From Bin75 sp965223955 (GTDB taxonomy: Bacteria; Nitrospirota; Nitrospiria; Nitrospirales; UBA8639), in assembly GCA_965223955.1 (NCBI GenBank), contig OZ245029.1, positions 1,364,001 through 1,428,000 on the forward strand: a stretch of DNA of 64,000 nucleotides, given 5' to 3'. The notes below the pieces were generated by a model. The model did no database searches and was not told the DNA's origin. It saw nothing but the letters and a program-made list of their open reading frames with translations. A program made the position numbers and the translations under genes. Numbering within the stretch: the first letter of the stretch is position 1; each line of letters begins with the position of its first letter. Of the stretch, positions 41,337 to 50,452 are shown piece by piece.

Positions 41337-44219
41337 ATGGATCTCGTGCTTCCCGATAAACGTTCAGCCATTGGAACGGATCTCAGGCGCCTCCTTGACT
41401 CGACAAGGGTCAAGGATGACGTGTCCACCTTACGTGCGTATGCGGTCGATGCCAGCATCTATCGCCTGACGCCACAAGTGGTGGTGCTCCCGGAACGTGA
41501 AACGGATATCGACGTGGTAATGGACTATGCCGTGACACGCGGCATCCCCCTGACCGCGCGTGCCGCCGGGACCAATCTCACGGGGTCGGCCATCGGGTCT
41601 GGCATCATTCTGGACGTGTCGCGTCTCAATCGGATTCTCGAAGTGAACCCCGAGGAGAAATGGGCGCGCGTTCAACCCGGGATCGTGCTCAACGAGTTGA
41701 ATGCCCAACTGACCTCGACCGGCCTCATGTTCGGTCCCGATCCGTCCAGTGGCGAGATGTGCAAGTTGGGAGGAATGCTGGCCAACAATTCGTCGGGGCC
41801 GCACACCCTGCGGTACGGGTCCGTTAAAGACAATGTGGTGGCCATGCGAGTCAGGCTTGAGTCGGAGGGGTGGCTCTCCGCCGGCCGTGAGCCCGTGGAC
41901 GGGGAAGGCTTCCCTCGGACACTCGCGGGCTTTCAGGGGTTGCACAGGGTCTTTGACCTCGTGCGGGACAACCTGGATTTCATTCAATCCAAGCGTCCGC
42001 GCGTCAGTAAAAACAGTGCGGGGTACAACCTCTTTGACGTGGCGGAAGGCCTCACGCAAGGGGTCTTTGACCTTCCGAAATTGTTTGTGGGGAGTGAGGG
42101 TACGTTAGGCGTGTTCAGCGAGGCGACGATCCGGCTCGTCGATCGCCCGCGTTCGACCGTGACCGGCATGCTTCATTTCCGGGACCTCGAAGAAATGGGC
42201 GAGGCGGTGCATCACTTATTGCGGCTTGATCCGTTGGCCTTGGAAGTGATGGATGCCAACACGTTGGACCTCATCGGCCGGTCGCAGCACCGGATTCCCG
42301 ACGATGCCGCGGCAACCCTGCTCATTGAATTCGATCGAGAGGGAGACCACGGTGGGATTGCGCAACTGCAGGCGACCTGCCGGCACTATCGTCTGGCCTG
42401 TGATCCCGTCGTCGCGACCGATCCGGGGCATCAACAGAATCTCTGGAAAGCCCGAAAAGCCCTCTATCCCACGTTATATCGGTACGACGCCAAGAAAAAG
42501 CCCATCAACTACGTCGATGACGTCGTCGTGGCCGTGGAACACATGGGCGAGTTGATTCGCTATCTGGATGGGGTCTTCGGCCCCGCGAAGGTCCGGGTGG
42601 CGATTTTCGGACATATCGGCAACGGCAATGCCCACGTCGTGCCGTTGTTGGACGTGAATGACGAGAGGGATTTTCAGCGAATGGTGGACACGTATTATGA
42701 GGTGCATGACACGATTCTCAATCGGTTCCAAGGATCCATTTGCGGGGAACACGGGGATGGCCGAGTCCGTGCCGAAATGGTCAGGCGGATGTTCGGCGAA
42801 GAGTTGTACGGTCTCTTCGTCCAGGTCAAGCATGCGATGGACCCGGCCGGGATGTTGAATCCCGGCGTGAAAATCAGTGAGACCGCCTTTACCGAACACA
42901 TCGACTTTGAACGGTTGGGAAAATCCTGTGCCACGTGTGCGAAATGCAATTCGGTCTGCCCGGTGTACGACGTGTTTCAATCCGAAGATATGAGTTCCCG
43001 GGGATGGTATGAAATCGTGACCGCCCCGGACTACAGCTATCTGGAGTCCAAGCGCGTGGTGGAAGCGTGCTTGAATTGCAAATCGTGCCGGACCATCTGC
43101 CCGGCGGACGTGGACGTGTCCGAGCTGATTCTGCAACGACGGGCGGAACATCCGAATGCCCTGGCCGGGAAGATCTTTGCCCTGCACGCGCAACAGGAGC
43201 GTTTCGGCAGGTTGATCAAGCTGGCCGCGAAAACGCAAGCGCTCTGGGATCGGCCGCTTATTCGGAAAATCGGCGAAGTGCTGTTGCGACCGTTTCTGGC
43301 GCAACTCTCCGAGCGTGCGCGGCTTCCCTGGGACATGAAACTGCCGCGCCTGGCGACGTCGCTGTTGCGTGAACGGCATCACGCGCTCTGTGTGTCGTCT
43401 CCTCCCGCTCTCGTTCCGGGAGATGAAGATGGTCACGGAATGAGGGAAGGCGGCTCCCCACCAAAGGTCGCGTATTTTCACGGCTGTGCCGCCAATTACT
43501 TCGACGATGGAGTGGGTGACGCCGTGATCAACGTCTTGAGGCAATACGGCGTGACGCCGGACCTTCCTCCGCAACGATGCTCCGGGACGCCCATTGAAAC
43601 GTATGGGCATCGTGCCTTGGCCCGGGAAGGGGCTTGTTATAACGTCAACAAGCTTGCCGGGTATGACGTGATCGTCACGGGCTGTGCGTCCTGTACGCTG
43701 GCGCTCAAGGATTATGCCAAGCTTTTCCAGGGTGAACCCGAGGAGCGACAGGCCCGGCGGGTTTCGCAAAACGTGAAGCATATCGCGGAATACGTCATGG
43801 AGTTGGACCCTCATCGCTCGAAACCGGCTCAGTCGAAGGAGACGCGCAAGGTCACGTATCATTCGTCCTGTCACCTGCGTGCGGCGGGGGTGGCCTCACA
43901 GCCTCGGCATTTGTTGGCCACGATCCCGGGCCTCGACTACGTCGAGATGCAGGATGCCGACCGCTGTGCGGGCGGTGCGGGAACCTACATCGTGAAGGAG
44001 TATGACACCGCACAAAAAATTTTCGACCGGAAGCGACGGGCAATCGAGCAAAGTGGCGCGGATATTGTGGCGACGAGTTGTTCTGCCTGCATGATTCAAT
44101 TGAAAAACGGCTTGCCCGCCGGCACCGACGTGAAGCATATTGCCCAGGTTCTGGACGAATCGATTCGAGAGCCCGAACGTCGCTCTCCCGCAGGGACCAG
44201 GAGCATTAAGAGCTTGTAG
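41337..44219 (+). CDS. FAD-dependent oxidoreductase with 4Fe-4S and CCG domains
   Basis: A 960-residue flavoprotein of the D-lactate/glycolate dehydrogenase class. The N-terminal half is a PCMH-type FAD domain (LPERETDIDVVMDYA, ARAAGTNLTGSAIGSG) and a FAD-oxidase C domain (VAIFGHIGNGNAHVVPLLD). Two cysteine clusters near residues 530 and 577 (CATCAKCNSVCP, CLNCKSCRTICP) bind 4Fe-4S centres. The C-terminal third has two CCG-like Cys motifs (HGCAANY with QRCSG, and CHLRAAG with CAGGAGTYIVK). This architecture matches Dld-II / GlcD-GlcF fusions that pass electrons to the membrane chain; the true substrate is not readable. Start 41337 has AAGGAAC upstream. The stop lies in an R2 repeat. Confidence 0.9.
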   Translation: MDLVLPDKRSAIGTDLRRLLDSTRVKDDVSTLRAYAVDASIYRLTPQVVVLPERETDIDVVMDYAVTRGIPLTARAAGTNLTGSAIGSGIILDVSRLNRILEVNPEEKWARVQPGIVLNELNAQLTSTGLMFGPDPSSGEMCKLGGMLANNSSGPHTLRYGSVKDNVVAMRVRLESEGWLSAGREPVDGEGFPRTLAGFQGLHRVFDLVRDNLDFIQSKRPRVSKNSAGYNLFDVAEGLTQGVFDLPKLFVGSEGTLGVFSEATIRLVDRPRSTVTGMLHFRDLEEMGEAVHHLLRLDPLALEVMDANTLDLIGRSQHRIPDDAAATLLIEFDREGDHGGIAQLQATCRHYRLACDPVVATDPGHQQNLWKARKALYPTLYRYDAKKKPINYVDDVVVAVEHMGELIRYLDGVFGPAKVRVAIFGHIGNGNAHVVPLLDVNDERDFQRMVDTYYEVHDTILNRFQGSICGEHGDGRVRAEMVRRMFGEELYGLFVQVKHAMDPAGMLNPGVKISETAFTEHIDFERLGKSCATCAKCNSVCPVYDVFQSEDMSSRGWYEIVTAPDYSYLESKRVVEACLNCKSCRTICPADVDVSELILQRRAEHPNALAGKIFALHAQQERFGRLIKLAAKTQALWDRPLIRKIGEVLLRPFLAQLSERARLPWDMKLPRLATSLLRERHHALCVSSPPALVPGDEDGHGMREGGSPPKVAYFHGCAANYFDDGVGDAVINVLRQYGVTPDLPPQRCSGTPIETYGHRALAREGACYNVNKLAGYDVIVTGCASCTLALKDYAKLFQGEPEERQARRVSQNVKHIAEYVMELDPHRSKPAQSKETRKVTYHSSCHLRAAGVASQPRHLLATIPGLDYVEMQDADRCAGGAGTYIVKEYDTAQKIFDRKRRAIEQSGADIVATSCSACMIQLKNGLPAGTDVKHIAQVLDESIREPERRSPAGTRSIKSL

Positions 44220-44294
44220 GTTGGATTAGCGTAGCGTAATCCAACAATTCCATGAGACTGCGTGTCGGGTTACGCTTTCGCTAACCCGACCTAC
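44216..44294. repeat. R2 double unit, left of a near-identical pair
   Basis: GTAGGTTGGATTAGCGTAGC with its complement, then a 12-base linker and TGTCGGGTTACGC with its complement. This 79-base block recurs at 44723-44797 with one difference seen by eye in the linker. The first TAG is the stop codon of the preceding gene. Confidence 0.85.
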
Positions 44295-44340
44295 GTTTCT
44301 GAGGCCGCAGGCCGGGTCTTACCGAAGGAGGATTTTTACC

Positions 44341-44619
44341 ATGGTGACGATAAGAGTGTTTGGACAGGTTCTGCTCCCTTGCGTGGACGAGCCGGAGATT
44401 CAATGTGAGATTTCCGCGCCGGTCAGCGTGCGGGAATTATTGGAAGGAAATCTGGAAACCCTGAGCGGGTTAATGGAATTCCTGCGAAAAAGCGAATTGA
44501 TGGTCACGGTGAATCAAAAAATCAGTACCGTGGAATCGACCGTCAATGACGGCGACGTGGTGAAATTCACGCATCAGTTTAATCCGGAACACGAAGGGGC
44601 CCTGTGGCATAATCCGTAA
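44341..44619 (+). CDS. MoaD/ThiS-like beta-grasp protein without C-terminal Gly-Gly
   Basis: A 92-residue protein with a ubiquitin-like order of strands: MVTIRVFGQVLLP, a helix near residues 28-50 (VSVRELLEGNLETLSGLMEFL), then MVTVNQK and VNDGDVVKFTHQF. The DGD-VV motif before the last strand is typical of MoaD/ThiS. However, the protein ends ALWHNP instead of Gly-Gly and so cannot form the usual thiocarboxylate. A strong AAGGAGG precedes the ATG. It lies between two near-identical R2 double units. The function is unknown. Confidence 0.68.
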   Translation: MVTIRVFGQVLLPCVDEPEIQCEISAPVSVRELLEGNLETLSGLMEFLRKSELMVTVNQKISTVESTVNDGDVVKFTHQFNPEHEGALWHNP

Positions 44620-44879
44620 CCCGGATTTCGCCTCATTCTCTCCTCTCCCTTGACGGGAGAGAGCGAAGATCCCCAACTTTCCTCTCCCTTGACGGGAGAG
44701 GACAAAGGTGAGGGTGAGCCCTGTAGGTTGGATTAGCGTAGCGTAATCCAACAATTCCGTGAGACTGCGTGTCGGGTTACGCTTTCGCTAACCCGACGCA
44801 TAGAAAATCTGGCCGTTTTTTTTCAGGACGACCTACCGCAAAGACCACAGATATGCGCTTGACGGCAAAGGAGTTCAAG
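44620..44879. repeat. R5 and R2 repeats before the orphan XRE gene
   Basis: Two R5 units within 44639-44719 (CCTCTCCCTTGACGGGAGAG type), then the second R2 double unit at 44723-44797. From 44800 to 44879 there is non-repeat sequence in which the frame of the next gene continues (GRFFSGRP, RLTAKEFK). It may be the remnant of an upstream partner gene. Confidence 0.7.
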
Positions 44880-45218
44880 ATGACGACTCTAAAGGGGAGA
44901 ATGGACAAGCTCCCCACGGTGCGCCGGAAGAAAGTGGAGGAGCGAGCGAAGGCGCTGATTGCCGAAGAGATGTCTCTACAAGACCTGCGCAAGGCGCGGA
45001 AACGGACGCAGGTGCGAGTGGCAAAGGAACTCCAGATCAATCAGGAAAACGTATCCCGTATCGAAAAGCGTAGCGACCTGCTGATATCCACGCTCCGAGG
45101 CTACGTTGAAGCGATGGGTGGAAAATTGAGCTTAGTAGCGGAATTCCCCGACCGTCCCCCCATCGCACTGAGCGGCATTGCAGCTTTGGACAAGGAAGAT
45201 CCTTCAGCCAAGTCATAG
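44880..45218 (+). CDS. XRE-family HTH protein, likely orphan antitoxin
   Basis: A 112-residue protein with a central helix-turn-helix (MSLQDLRKARKRTQVRVAKELQINQENVSRIEKRSD) and a C-terminal region (ISTLRGYVEAMGGKLSLVAEFPDRPPIAL) like HigA/RelB-type antitoxins. ATG 44880 is chosen for AAAGGAG six bases before it. Such genes usually follow a RelE/HigB-type toxin; here the upstream DNA is an R2 repeat and a short unassigned stretch, so the partner is missing or degraded. Confidence 0.78.
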   Translation: MTTLKGRMDKLPTVRRKKVEERAKALIAEEMSLQDLRKARKRTQVRVAKELQINQENVSRIEKRSDLLISTLRGYVEAMGGKLSLVAEFPDRPPIALSGIAALDKEDPSAKS

Positions 45219-45329
45219 CCCTACCCAAAGCTCTTCGGCGGCCTATAAGCAGTCGTGAAACTCTCGTCGAGCGAGCACGAGGTAGAGGGCGATGTCCTCT
45301 CCCGTCAGGGGAGAGGAGATTCGGGGTGG
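45219..45329. other. Intergenic gap between converging genes
   Basis: A short CTCTCCCGTCAGGGGAGAGG hairpin (R5-like, about 45298-45316) lies between the orphan XRE gene and the end of accA. It might act as a termination hairpin although no T-tract follows. Confidence 0.5.
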
Positions 45330-46283
45330 TCAGACTTCGGCGATGGCGGCCATTTGGCGGAACTTTTCGTACCGGTTTGCCAGGAGTTGTTCCGTGGACG
45401 TGGCGAGCAGTTGGCTCAGTTGGGTGTGGAGGGTTTGGGCAACGGCTTGACTGACGGTATCGACGTCGCGATGCGCTCCACCGAGTGGTTCGGGAATGAT
45501 TTCGTCGGCGATTCCTATTTTAAGCAGTTCCGCGCCGGTCATTTTCAAGGCAGCGGCTGCGGCTTGCGTCTTGGTTGCATCTTCCCAAAGGATCGCCGCG
45601 CACCCTTCCGGGGAAATGACCGAGTAAATCGAGTGTTCCAGCATCACGATCCGGTCGGCCACCCCCAAAGCCAACGCCCCGCCGCTTCCTCCTTCTCCCG
45701 TAATGATGGCGACGATCGGAACCTTGAGCCGGGACATCGTGAACAGGTTTCTGGCAATGGCCCTGGCCTGGCCCCGTTCCTCGGCTCCGATGCCGGGATA
45801 GGCTCCCGGCGTATCGATAAACGTGACGACCGGGCGTTTGAATTTTTCGGCTAATTGCATCAGCCGCAAGGCTTTTCGATAGCCCTCAGGATTGGGCATG
45901 CCGAAATTGCGTTTCACCCGTTCCTTGAAGCTTTGTCCTTTTGCATGGCCGATGACGCAAATGGACCGGCCCCGGAACGTCGCAAATCCGCCGACAATGG
46001 CTTTGTCGTCTCCGAAGGTTCGGTCGCCGTGGAGTTCGAGAAAATCTTCGCACAGGCGATTCGTATAGTGCAGGATCGACGGGCGTTGGGGATGGCGGGC
46101 GATTTGCGTTTGCTGCCAGGGGGTCAGGTTGCCGAAAATTTCCTGTTCCGTCTTGGCTAACCGGGTTTGGATCATGCGGATCAGCCGCGGGACGGCTTTT
46201 CTCTCGGAACCCGATTTCTTCAGTTTCTCAAGCCGTTCCTCGAGTTCTTTCAACGGCTTTTCAAATTCCAGAAAATCACGCAT
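45330..46283 (-). CDS. accA: Acetyl-CoA carboxylase carboxyltransferase alpha
   Basis: AccA with AccD transfers the carboxyl group from biotin to acetyl-CoA, the first step of fatty-acid synthesis. The 317-residue protein has the N-terminal helical region (FEKPLKELEERLEKL), RHPQRPSILHY, the acyl-CoA/carboxybiotin sites FIDTPGAYPGIGAEERGQA and ITGEGGSGGALALGVAD, and ISPEGCAAILWED. It starts 21 bases after the dnaE stop on the same strand, so dnaE-accA form a transcription unit, a pairing found in several phyla. Confidence 0.98.
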   Translation of the reverse strand: MRDFLEFEKPLKELEERLEKLKKSGSERKAVPRLIRMIQTRLAKTEQEIFGNLTPWQQTQIARHPQRPSILHYTNRLCEDFLELHGDRTFGDDKAIVGGFATFRGRSICVIGHAKGQSFKERVKRNFGMPNPEGYRKALRLMQLAEKFKRPVVTFIDTPGAYPGIGAEERGQARAIARNLFTMSRLKVPIVAIITGEGGSGGALALGVADRIVMLEHSIYSVISPEGCAAILWEDATKTQAAAAALKMTGAELLKIGIADEIIPEPLGGAHRDVDTVSQAVAQTLHTQLSQLLATSTEQLLANRYEKFRQMAAIAEV

Positions 46284-46304
46284 GGCAGACTCGTTGTGTA
46301 CGCG

Positions 46305-49300
46305 TCAATGAAACGTCACGGTCTCTTTTCCGAGAATTTGCTCCACTTCATACACCAGGTCCGAACTCGGCAAGACGGTTAAGTTCGGTAACGGGGTACT
46401 CTCCGCTTGCACCTGGGAATCGAGATGGAAGTGAAAGGCGATCGGGGCCGGCCCCGGGTGACGGTGTAACACTTCCTGCAGTTTCGGGAGCTTGCCCCAC
46501 GTTTCCGGCGTTTCCGCGAGGCGTATCGTGACCCGTTTCACCGTTCTGGCTTGCAAGTCGTGCAGGGGCTCTAATTTAGTGGCCTTGAGACGGGCTCCCG
46601 AATCCATGTGATCCACCGTACCCATGGCCTGGACGACGGTATCCGTACTCAGAAACTCCGAACAGTTTTGAAAGAGTTCAGGAAACACGATGACTTCGAC
46701 CAAGCCCTGCAGGTCTTCCAATTGAACGTAGGCCATCCGATTCCCTCTCTTGGTGGTGGTGATTTTGATGCTGCCGATCACGCCGCAGATTTTGACTTCC
46801 CGGCCTTCGTGCGCCTCGTGTAAGGTGGCCGTGGTATGCGTCGACAGCAGGCGGATGGCTTCGGCGTGTTGGGTCAACGGATGGGCGGTGATATAGAATC
46901 CGGTGAGTTCCCGTTCAAATTGGAGAATTTGGGTCTGTTGCCATTCGTCGATCGGGGGCAGAGGTCGAGCCAAGGCGTACGAGTTCGAGGAATCGGTTTC
47001 CGCTCCAAAGGCTTCAAATAAGGAAGTCTGTCCCAAGGCGCGCTCCTTTTGAATGGCGCTGGCTTCATCCAGCGTGTGTTCCATCACCGCCATCAATTGA
47101 GCCCGTTTGGTCCCCGTGGAGTCAAATGCGCCGACCTTGATCAAGCCTTCCAGCACGCGTTTGTTGACTTTTTGCATGTCGAGCCGGCAGCAGAAATCGA
47201 AAAATGACGAGAAGGGCTCCTCTGCTTCCCGACGCGCGATGATGGATTCGATGGCATTGCCGCCGACGTTTTTGATGGCCGCCAGCCCGAATCGAATGCC
47301 TCCCTCCACGATGGTAAAGTTTTTCTGGCTTTCATTCACGTCCGGCGGGAGGATGGGAATTCCGCGTTCACGACATTCGGTAAAATAGCCCACCATCTTG
47401 TCCGTATTCCCCATTTCGCTCGTGAGTAACGCGGCCATGAATTCAGTGGGATGATGCGCTTTCAGGTAGGCCGTTTGGAACGTCACCAGGGCATAAGCCG
47501 CCGAATGGGATTTATTGAATCCATACCCGGCAAAGTAGGCCATTTGGTCGAAGATTTTTTCCGCTTTCTGTTCCGTGAAGCCATTGGTTTTGGCCCCGTC
47601 GAGAAACCGCTCTTTTTGCTTGGCCATCTCATCGTGTTTTTTCTTCCCCATGGCCCGGCGGAGCAAATCGGCTTGCCCTAAACTGAACCCGGCCATGCGA
47701 TTGGCAATGGCCATGACTTGTTCCTGATAGACGATGACCCCGTGGGTTTCTTTGAGAATGGATTCCAACTCCGGAGGGTCGTACGCAATTTTCGAGGGAT
47801 CGTGTTTGCGTTTGATAAAGTCGTCCACCATGCCGCTTTCCAAGGGTCCCGGCCGGTAGAGGGCGAGGATCGCGATGAGATCTTCAAAGCATTCCGGTTT
47901 AATGCGGACCAATAAATTGCGCATGCCCGAACTTTCCAGTTGAAAGATCCCGGAGGTTTTGCCGGAGGCCAGGAGCGCATAGGTCTTTGCGTCATTCGGA
48001 GGAAGCCGTTCAATATCGAGGTGTTCTTCCGGGGCCCGTCTTTGGTTCACCATGGCCACGGCCTGGTGAATCATGGTGAGGGTTTTCAGCCCGAGAAAAT
48101 CAAACTTCACCAAGCCCACTTTTTCGATGTCCGTCATCGAATATTGCGTGACGATTTCGCCGTTGCCCGTTTTGTACAACGGTACGTGTTCGATGAGGGG
48201 CTTCTGTGAAATCACCACACCCGCCGCGTGAGTGGAGGCGTGTCGCGCCAAGCCTTCGAGGGCTTGGGCCGTTGCCATGAGTTCCTTCATCCGTGTGTCA
48301 CCGTCGACCAATTCTTGCAGGCGCGGCTCTTGGGTCAAGGCCTCTTTCAAGGTGATGTTGAGTTGTGTCGGCACGAGTTTGGCGACGCGGTCCACTTCGG
48401 CGTAAGGAATATCCATCACGCGTCCTACGTCCCGGATGGCGGCTTTCGCGCCCAACGTCCCGAACGTGATGATCTGGCACACGTGGTCTTCGCCGTATTT
48501 CTCGATCACGTAATTGATGACTTCTCCCCGGCGGTCCATGCAGAAATCCATGTCGATGTCCGGCATGCTCACGCGTTCGGGATTGAGAAACCGTTCAAAG
48601 AGCAGGTTGTACGCGAGTGGATCCAAGTCGGTAATGGAGAGGGCATAGGCAATCAAACTCCCGGCCGCCGATCCTCGACCCGGTCCCACCGGAATGCCGC
48701 GTGACCGGGCAAATTTGATAATGTCCCAGACCACCAGGAAATAGCCGGCATAGCCCATCTGCGTGAGCACGGCCAGTTCTTCTTGAAGGCGCAGTTGGTA
48801 GGCCTCCGGCGGAAGGCTCGAAGGCCGGGCCGCCAGGCGCTCGGCCAAGCCTTCCCTGGCTAAGGTTTCCAGGTAGGTTTCATGGGTAAATCCCTCGGGC
48901 ACCTGGTAGTGAGGGAGCGATAACGTGCCATAGTTCAGGTCCGGACTGCATTGTTCCGCAATGCGACAGGTGTTCAACACGGCTTCCGGCAGTTCGGAAA
49001 ACTCCGCGATCATCTCTTCCGTGGACTTGACGTACAGTTGGTCGGTGTCGAACTTCAGGCGATTGGTGTCGCTTAACGTTTTGCCGGTTTGCAGGCACAG
49101 CATGATTTCATGCGGGCGCGCATCCTCTTTTTTCAGGTAGTGGCAGTCGTTGGTCCCCACCAAAGGAATATCGAGTTTTTTATGGATATCCACGAGGCCC
49201 CGGTTGGCGATCAATTGATGATCGAGCCCATTGGCTTGGACTTCGAGATAATAATGGTCTTTCCCGAAGATCTCGCGGTATTGTCCGGCTGTTTGTGCGG

Positions 49301-49769
49301 CTTTTTCCATATCCTGTTGGCCGATGAGATAGGGGACTTCTCCGCTCAAACACCCGGATAAGGCAATGAGGCCTTCGTGGTGTTCCTGCAAGAGCTCCTT
49401 ATCCATCCGGGGTTTGTAGTAAAACCCTTCGAGATAGGCCTTGCTCGATAGCTTGATGAGGTTATGGTAGCCCTTGAGATTGGTGGCCAGGAGAATCAAA
49501 TGGTAATAGTCGTTATGGGCCAACAGTCCTTCGCGTTGTCGCCGGCTGCCTGGCGCGAGATAGGCTTCACACCCGATGATGGGCTTCACCCCTTGGGCGG
49601 TGGCCTTTTCATGGAAGTCGATGGCTCCGAAGAGGTTGCCGTGGTCCGTGATGGCGAGAGCCGGTTGTTGAAATTCCCGGACCTGCCTGAGAAGCGGATT
49701 CAGTTGATTCGCGCCGTCCAGAAGGCTGTACTGGGTGTGGAGGTGCAGGTGAACGAATTGAGAAGACAA
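46305..49769 (-). CDS. dnaE: DNA polymerase III alpha subunit
   Basis: The replicative polymerase subunit, 1154 residues. It begins with a PHP domain (HLHLHTQYSLLDGAN, residues about 7-20). The C-family palm has the catalytic PDIDMDF near 400-406. The fingers follow, including KKHDEMAKQKERF and GYGFNKSHSAAYALV, then tandem HhH and an OB fold near 985-1050 (KICGVIGSIKITTTKRG). Length and order match the DnaE1 class. The start is TTG at 49769 with AAAGGATG upstream. The C-terminus is 21 bases from accA. Confidence 0.98.
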   Translation of the reverse strand: MSSQFVHLHLHTQYSLLDGANQLNPLLRQVREFQQPALAITDHGNLFGAIDFHEKATAQGVKPIIGCEAYLAPGSRRQREGLLAHNDYYHLILLATNLKGYHNLIKLSSKAYLEGFYYKPRMDKELLQEHHEGLIALSGCLSGEVPYLIGQQDMEKAAQTAGQYREIFGKDHYYLEVQANGLDHQLIANRGLVDIHKKLDIPLVGTNDCHYLKKEDARPHEIMLCLQTGKTLSDTNRLKFDTDQLYVKSTEEMIAEFSELPEAVLNTCRIAEQCSPDLNYGTLSLPHYQVPEGFTHETYLETLAREGLAERLAARPSSLPPEAYQLRLQEELAVLTQMGYAGYFLVVWDIIKFARSRGIPVGPGRGSAAGSLIAYALSITDLDPLAYNLLFERFLNPERVSMPDIDMDFCMDRRGEVINYVIEKYGEDHVCQIITFGTLGAKAAIRDVGRVMDIPYAEVDRVAKLVPTQLNITLKEALTQEPRLQELVDGDTRMKELMATAQALEGLARHASTHAAGVVISQKPLIEHVPLYKTGNGEIVTQYSMTDIEKVGLVKFDFLGLKTLTMIHQAVAMVNQRRAPEEHLDIERLPPNDAKTYALLASGKTSGIFQLESSGMRNLLVRIKPECFEDLIAILALYRPGPLESGMVDDFIKRKHDPSKIAYDPPELESILKETHGVIVYQEQVMAIANRMAGFSLGQADLLRRAMGKKKHDEMAKQKERFLDGAKTNGFTEQKAEKIFDQMAYFAGYGFNKSHSAAYALVTFQTAYLKAHHPTEFMAALLTSEMGNTDKMVGYFTECRERGIPILPPDVNESQKNFTIVEGGIRFGLAAIKNVGGNAIESIIARREAEEPFSSFFDFCCRLDMQKVNKRVLEGLIKVGAFDSTGTKRAQLMAVMEHTLDEASAIQKERALGQTSLFEAFGAETDSSNSYALARPLPPIDEWQQTQILQFERELTGFYITAHPLTQHAEAIRLLSTHTTATLHEAHEGREVKICGVIGSIKITTTKRGNRMAYVQLEDLQGLVEVIVFPELFQNCSEFLSTDTVVQAMGTVDHMDSGARLKATKLEPLHDLQARTVKRVTIRLAETPETWGKLPKLQEVLHRHPGPAPIAFHFHLDSQVQAESTPLPNLTVLPSSDLVYEVEQILGKETVTFH

Positions 49770-49951
49770 GGGGGGATCATCCTTTAATTTACGGCAGCCC
49801 GCCCTTCAACAGGCTCAGGACAGGCCCAAGAGAGCTTCCCGGAGTCCGGAAAAATTCTAACCCTGGGTCCGGGTGATGTCAACGAAGGTGTTCGTCTCCA
49901 CCGGGATGCCGGGGGTGACGGGATCGTGAACAGTCGGGTGGTTGAACGTGA
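49770..49951. repeat. R4 unit and gap between dnaE and the cytochrome gene
   Basis: An R4 variant at 49802-49826 (CCCTTCAACAGGCTCAGGAC type). The rest is unremarkable and probably holds the dnaE promoter on the minus strand, although none is clear. Confidence 0.55.
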
Positions 49952-50452
49952 TTACTGTTTCCCCAAACTGAGTTCGTATAACAGCGCTTTCCAGCCTTGC
50001 TCTTCCGTAATGAACCCCTTGGGTTGGACGACGGGCAGCATGCCGGTACCCGGGACTCGTCTCGATTGGCCCATGCTTCCGTTTTTCATGACCCACATCA
50101 GTTCGCCGGGCGTTCGTAGGGTGTGAAACTTCGGATTCGTGAAGTTGCGGGGTTGAATCGGCAGGTTTTTGGCGGCGACGCCGTCGCCCTTGCCTTCGGG
50201 GCCATGGCAACTGACGCACCCTCCCATGCCCAGGAAGATGGCTTTGCCTTCCGCCAGTATTTCCGGAGTCGGTTCAAACGGTGGCTTGACTTTCTTGGCT
50301 TTGGCTAATGCGCTGGATGGAACCCGGGAAACTGTGATGTCGTATTCTCCGCCGGCTTGTCCGTATCCGGTCGGATTCACGCTCCAGGCCACTCCTGAAA
50401 AACCCACACACAACCCGGCACTCAACGCGACGCATAACACACTTCTTCTCAC
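49952..50452 (-). CDS. Periplasmic c-type cytochrome
   Basis: A 166-residue exported monohaem cytochrome. A signal peptide (VALSAGLCVGFSGVAWS) precedes the mature protein. The haem-binding motif CVSCH, near residue 79, lies in FLGMGGCVSCHGPEGKGDG. A likely distal Met ligand occurs in MWVMKNGSMG or GTGMLP. The GTG start has a very strong GGAGGAG. It may serve as a small electron carrier; no partner enzyme is adjacent. Confidence 0.9.
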   Translation of the reverse strand: MRRSVLCVALSAGLCVGFSGVAWSVNPTGYGQAGGEYDITVSRVPSSALAKAKKVKPPFEPTPEILAEGKAIFLGMGGCVSCHGPEGKGDGVAAKNLPIQPRNFTNPKFHTLRTPGELMWVMKNGSMGQSRRVPGTGMLPVVQPKGFITEEQGWKALLYELSLGKQ

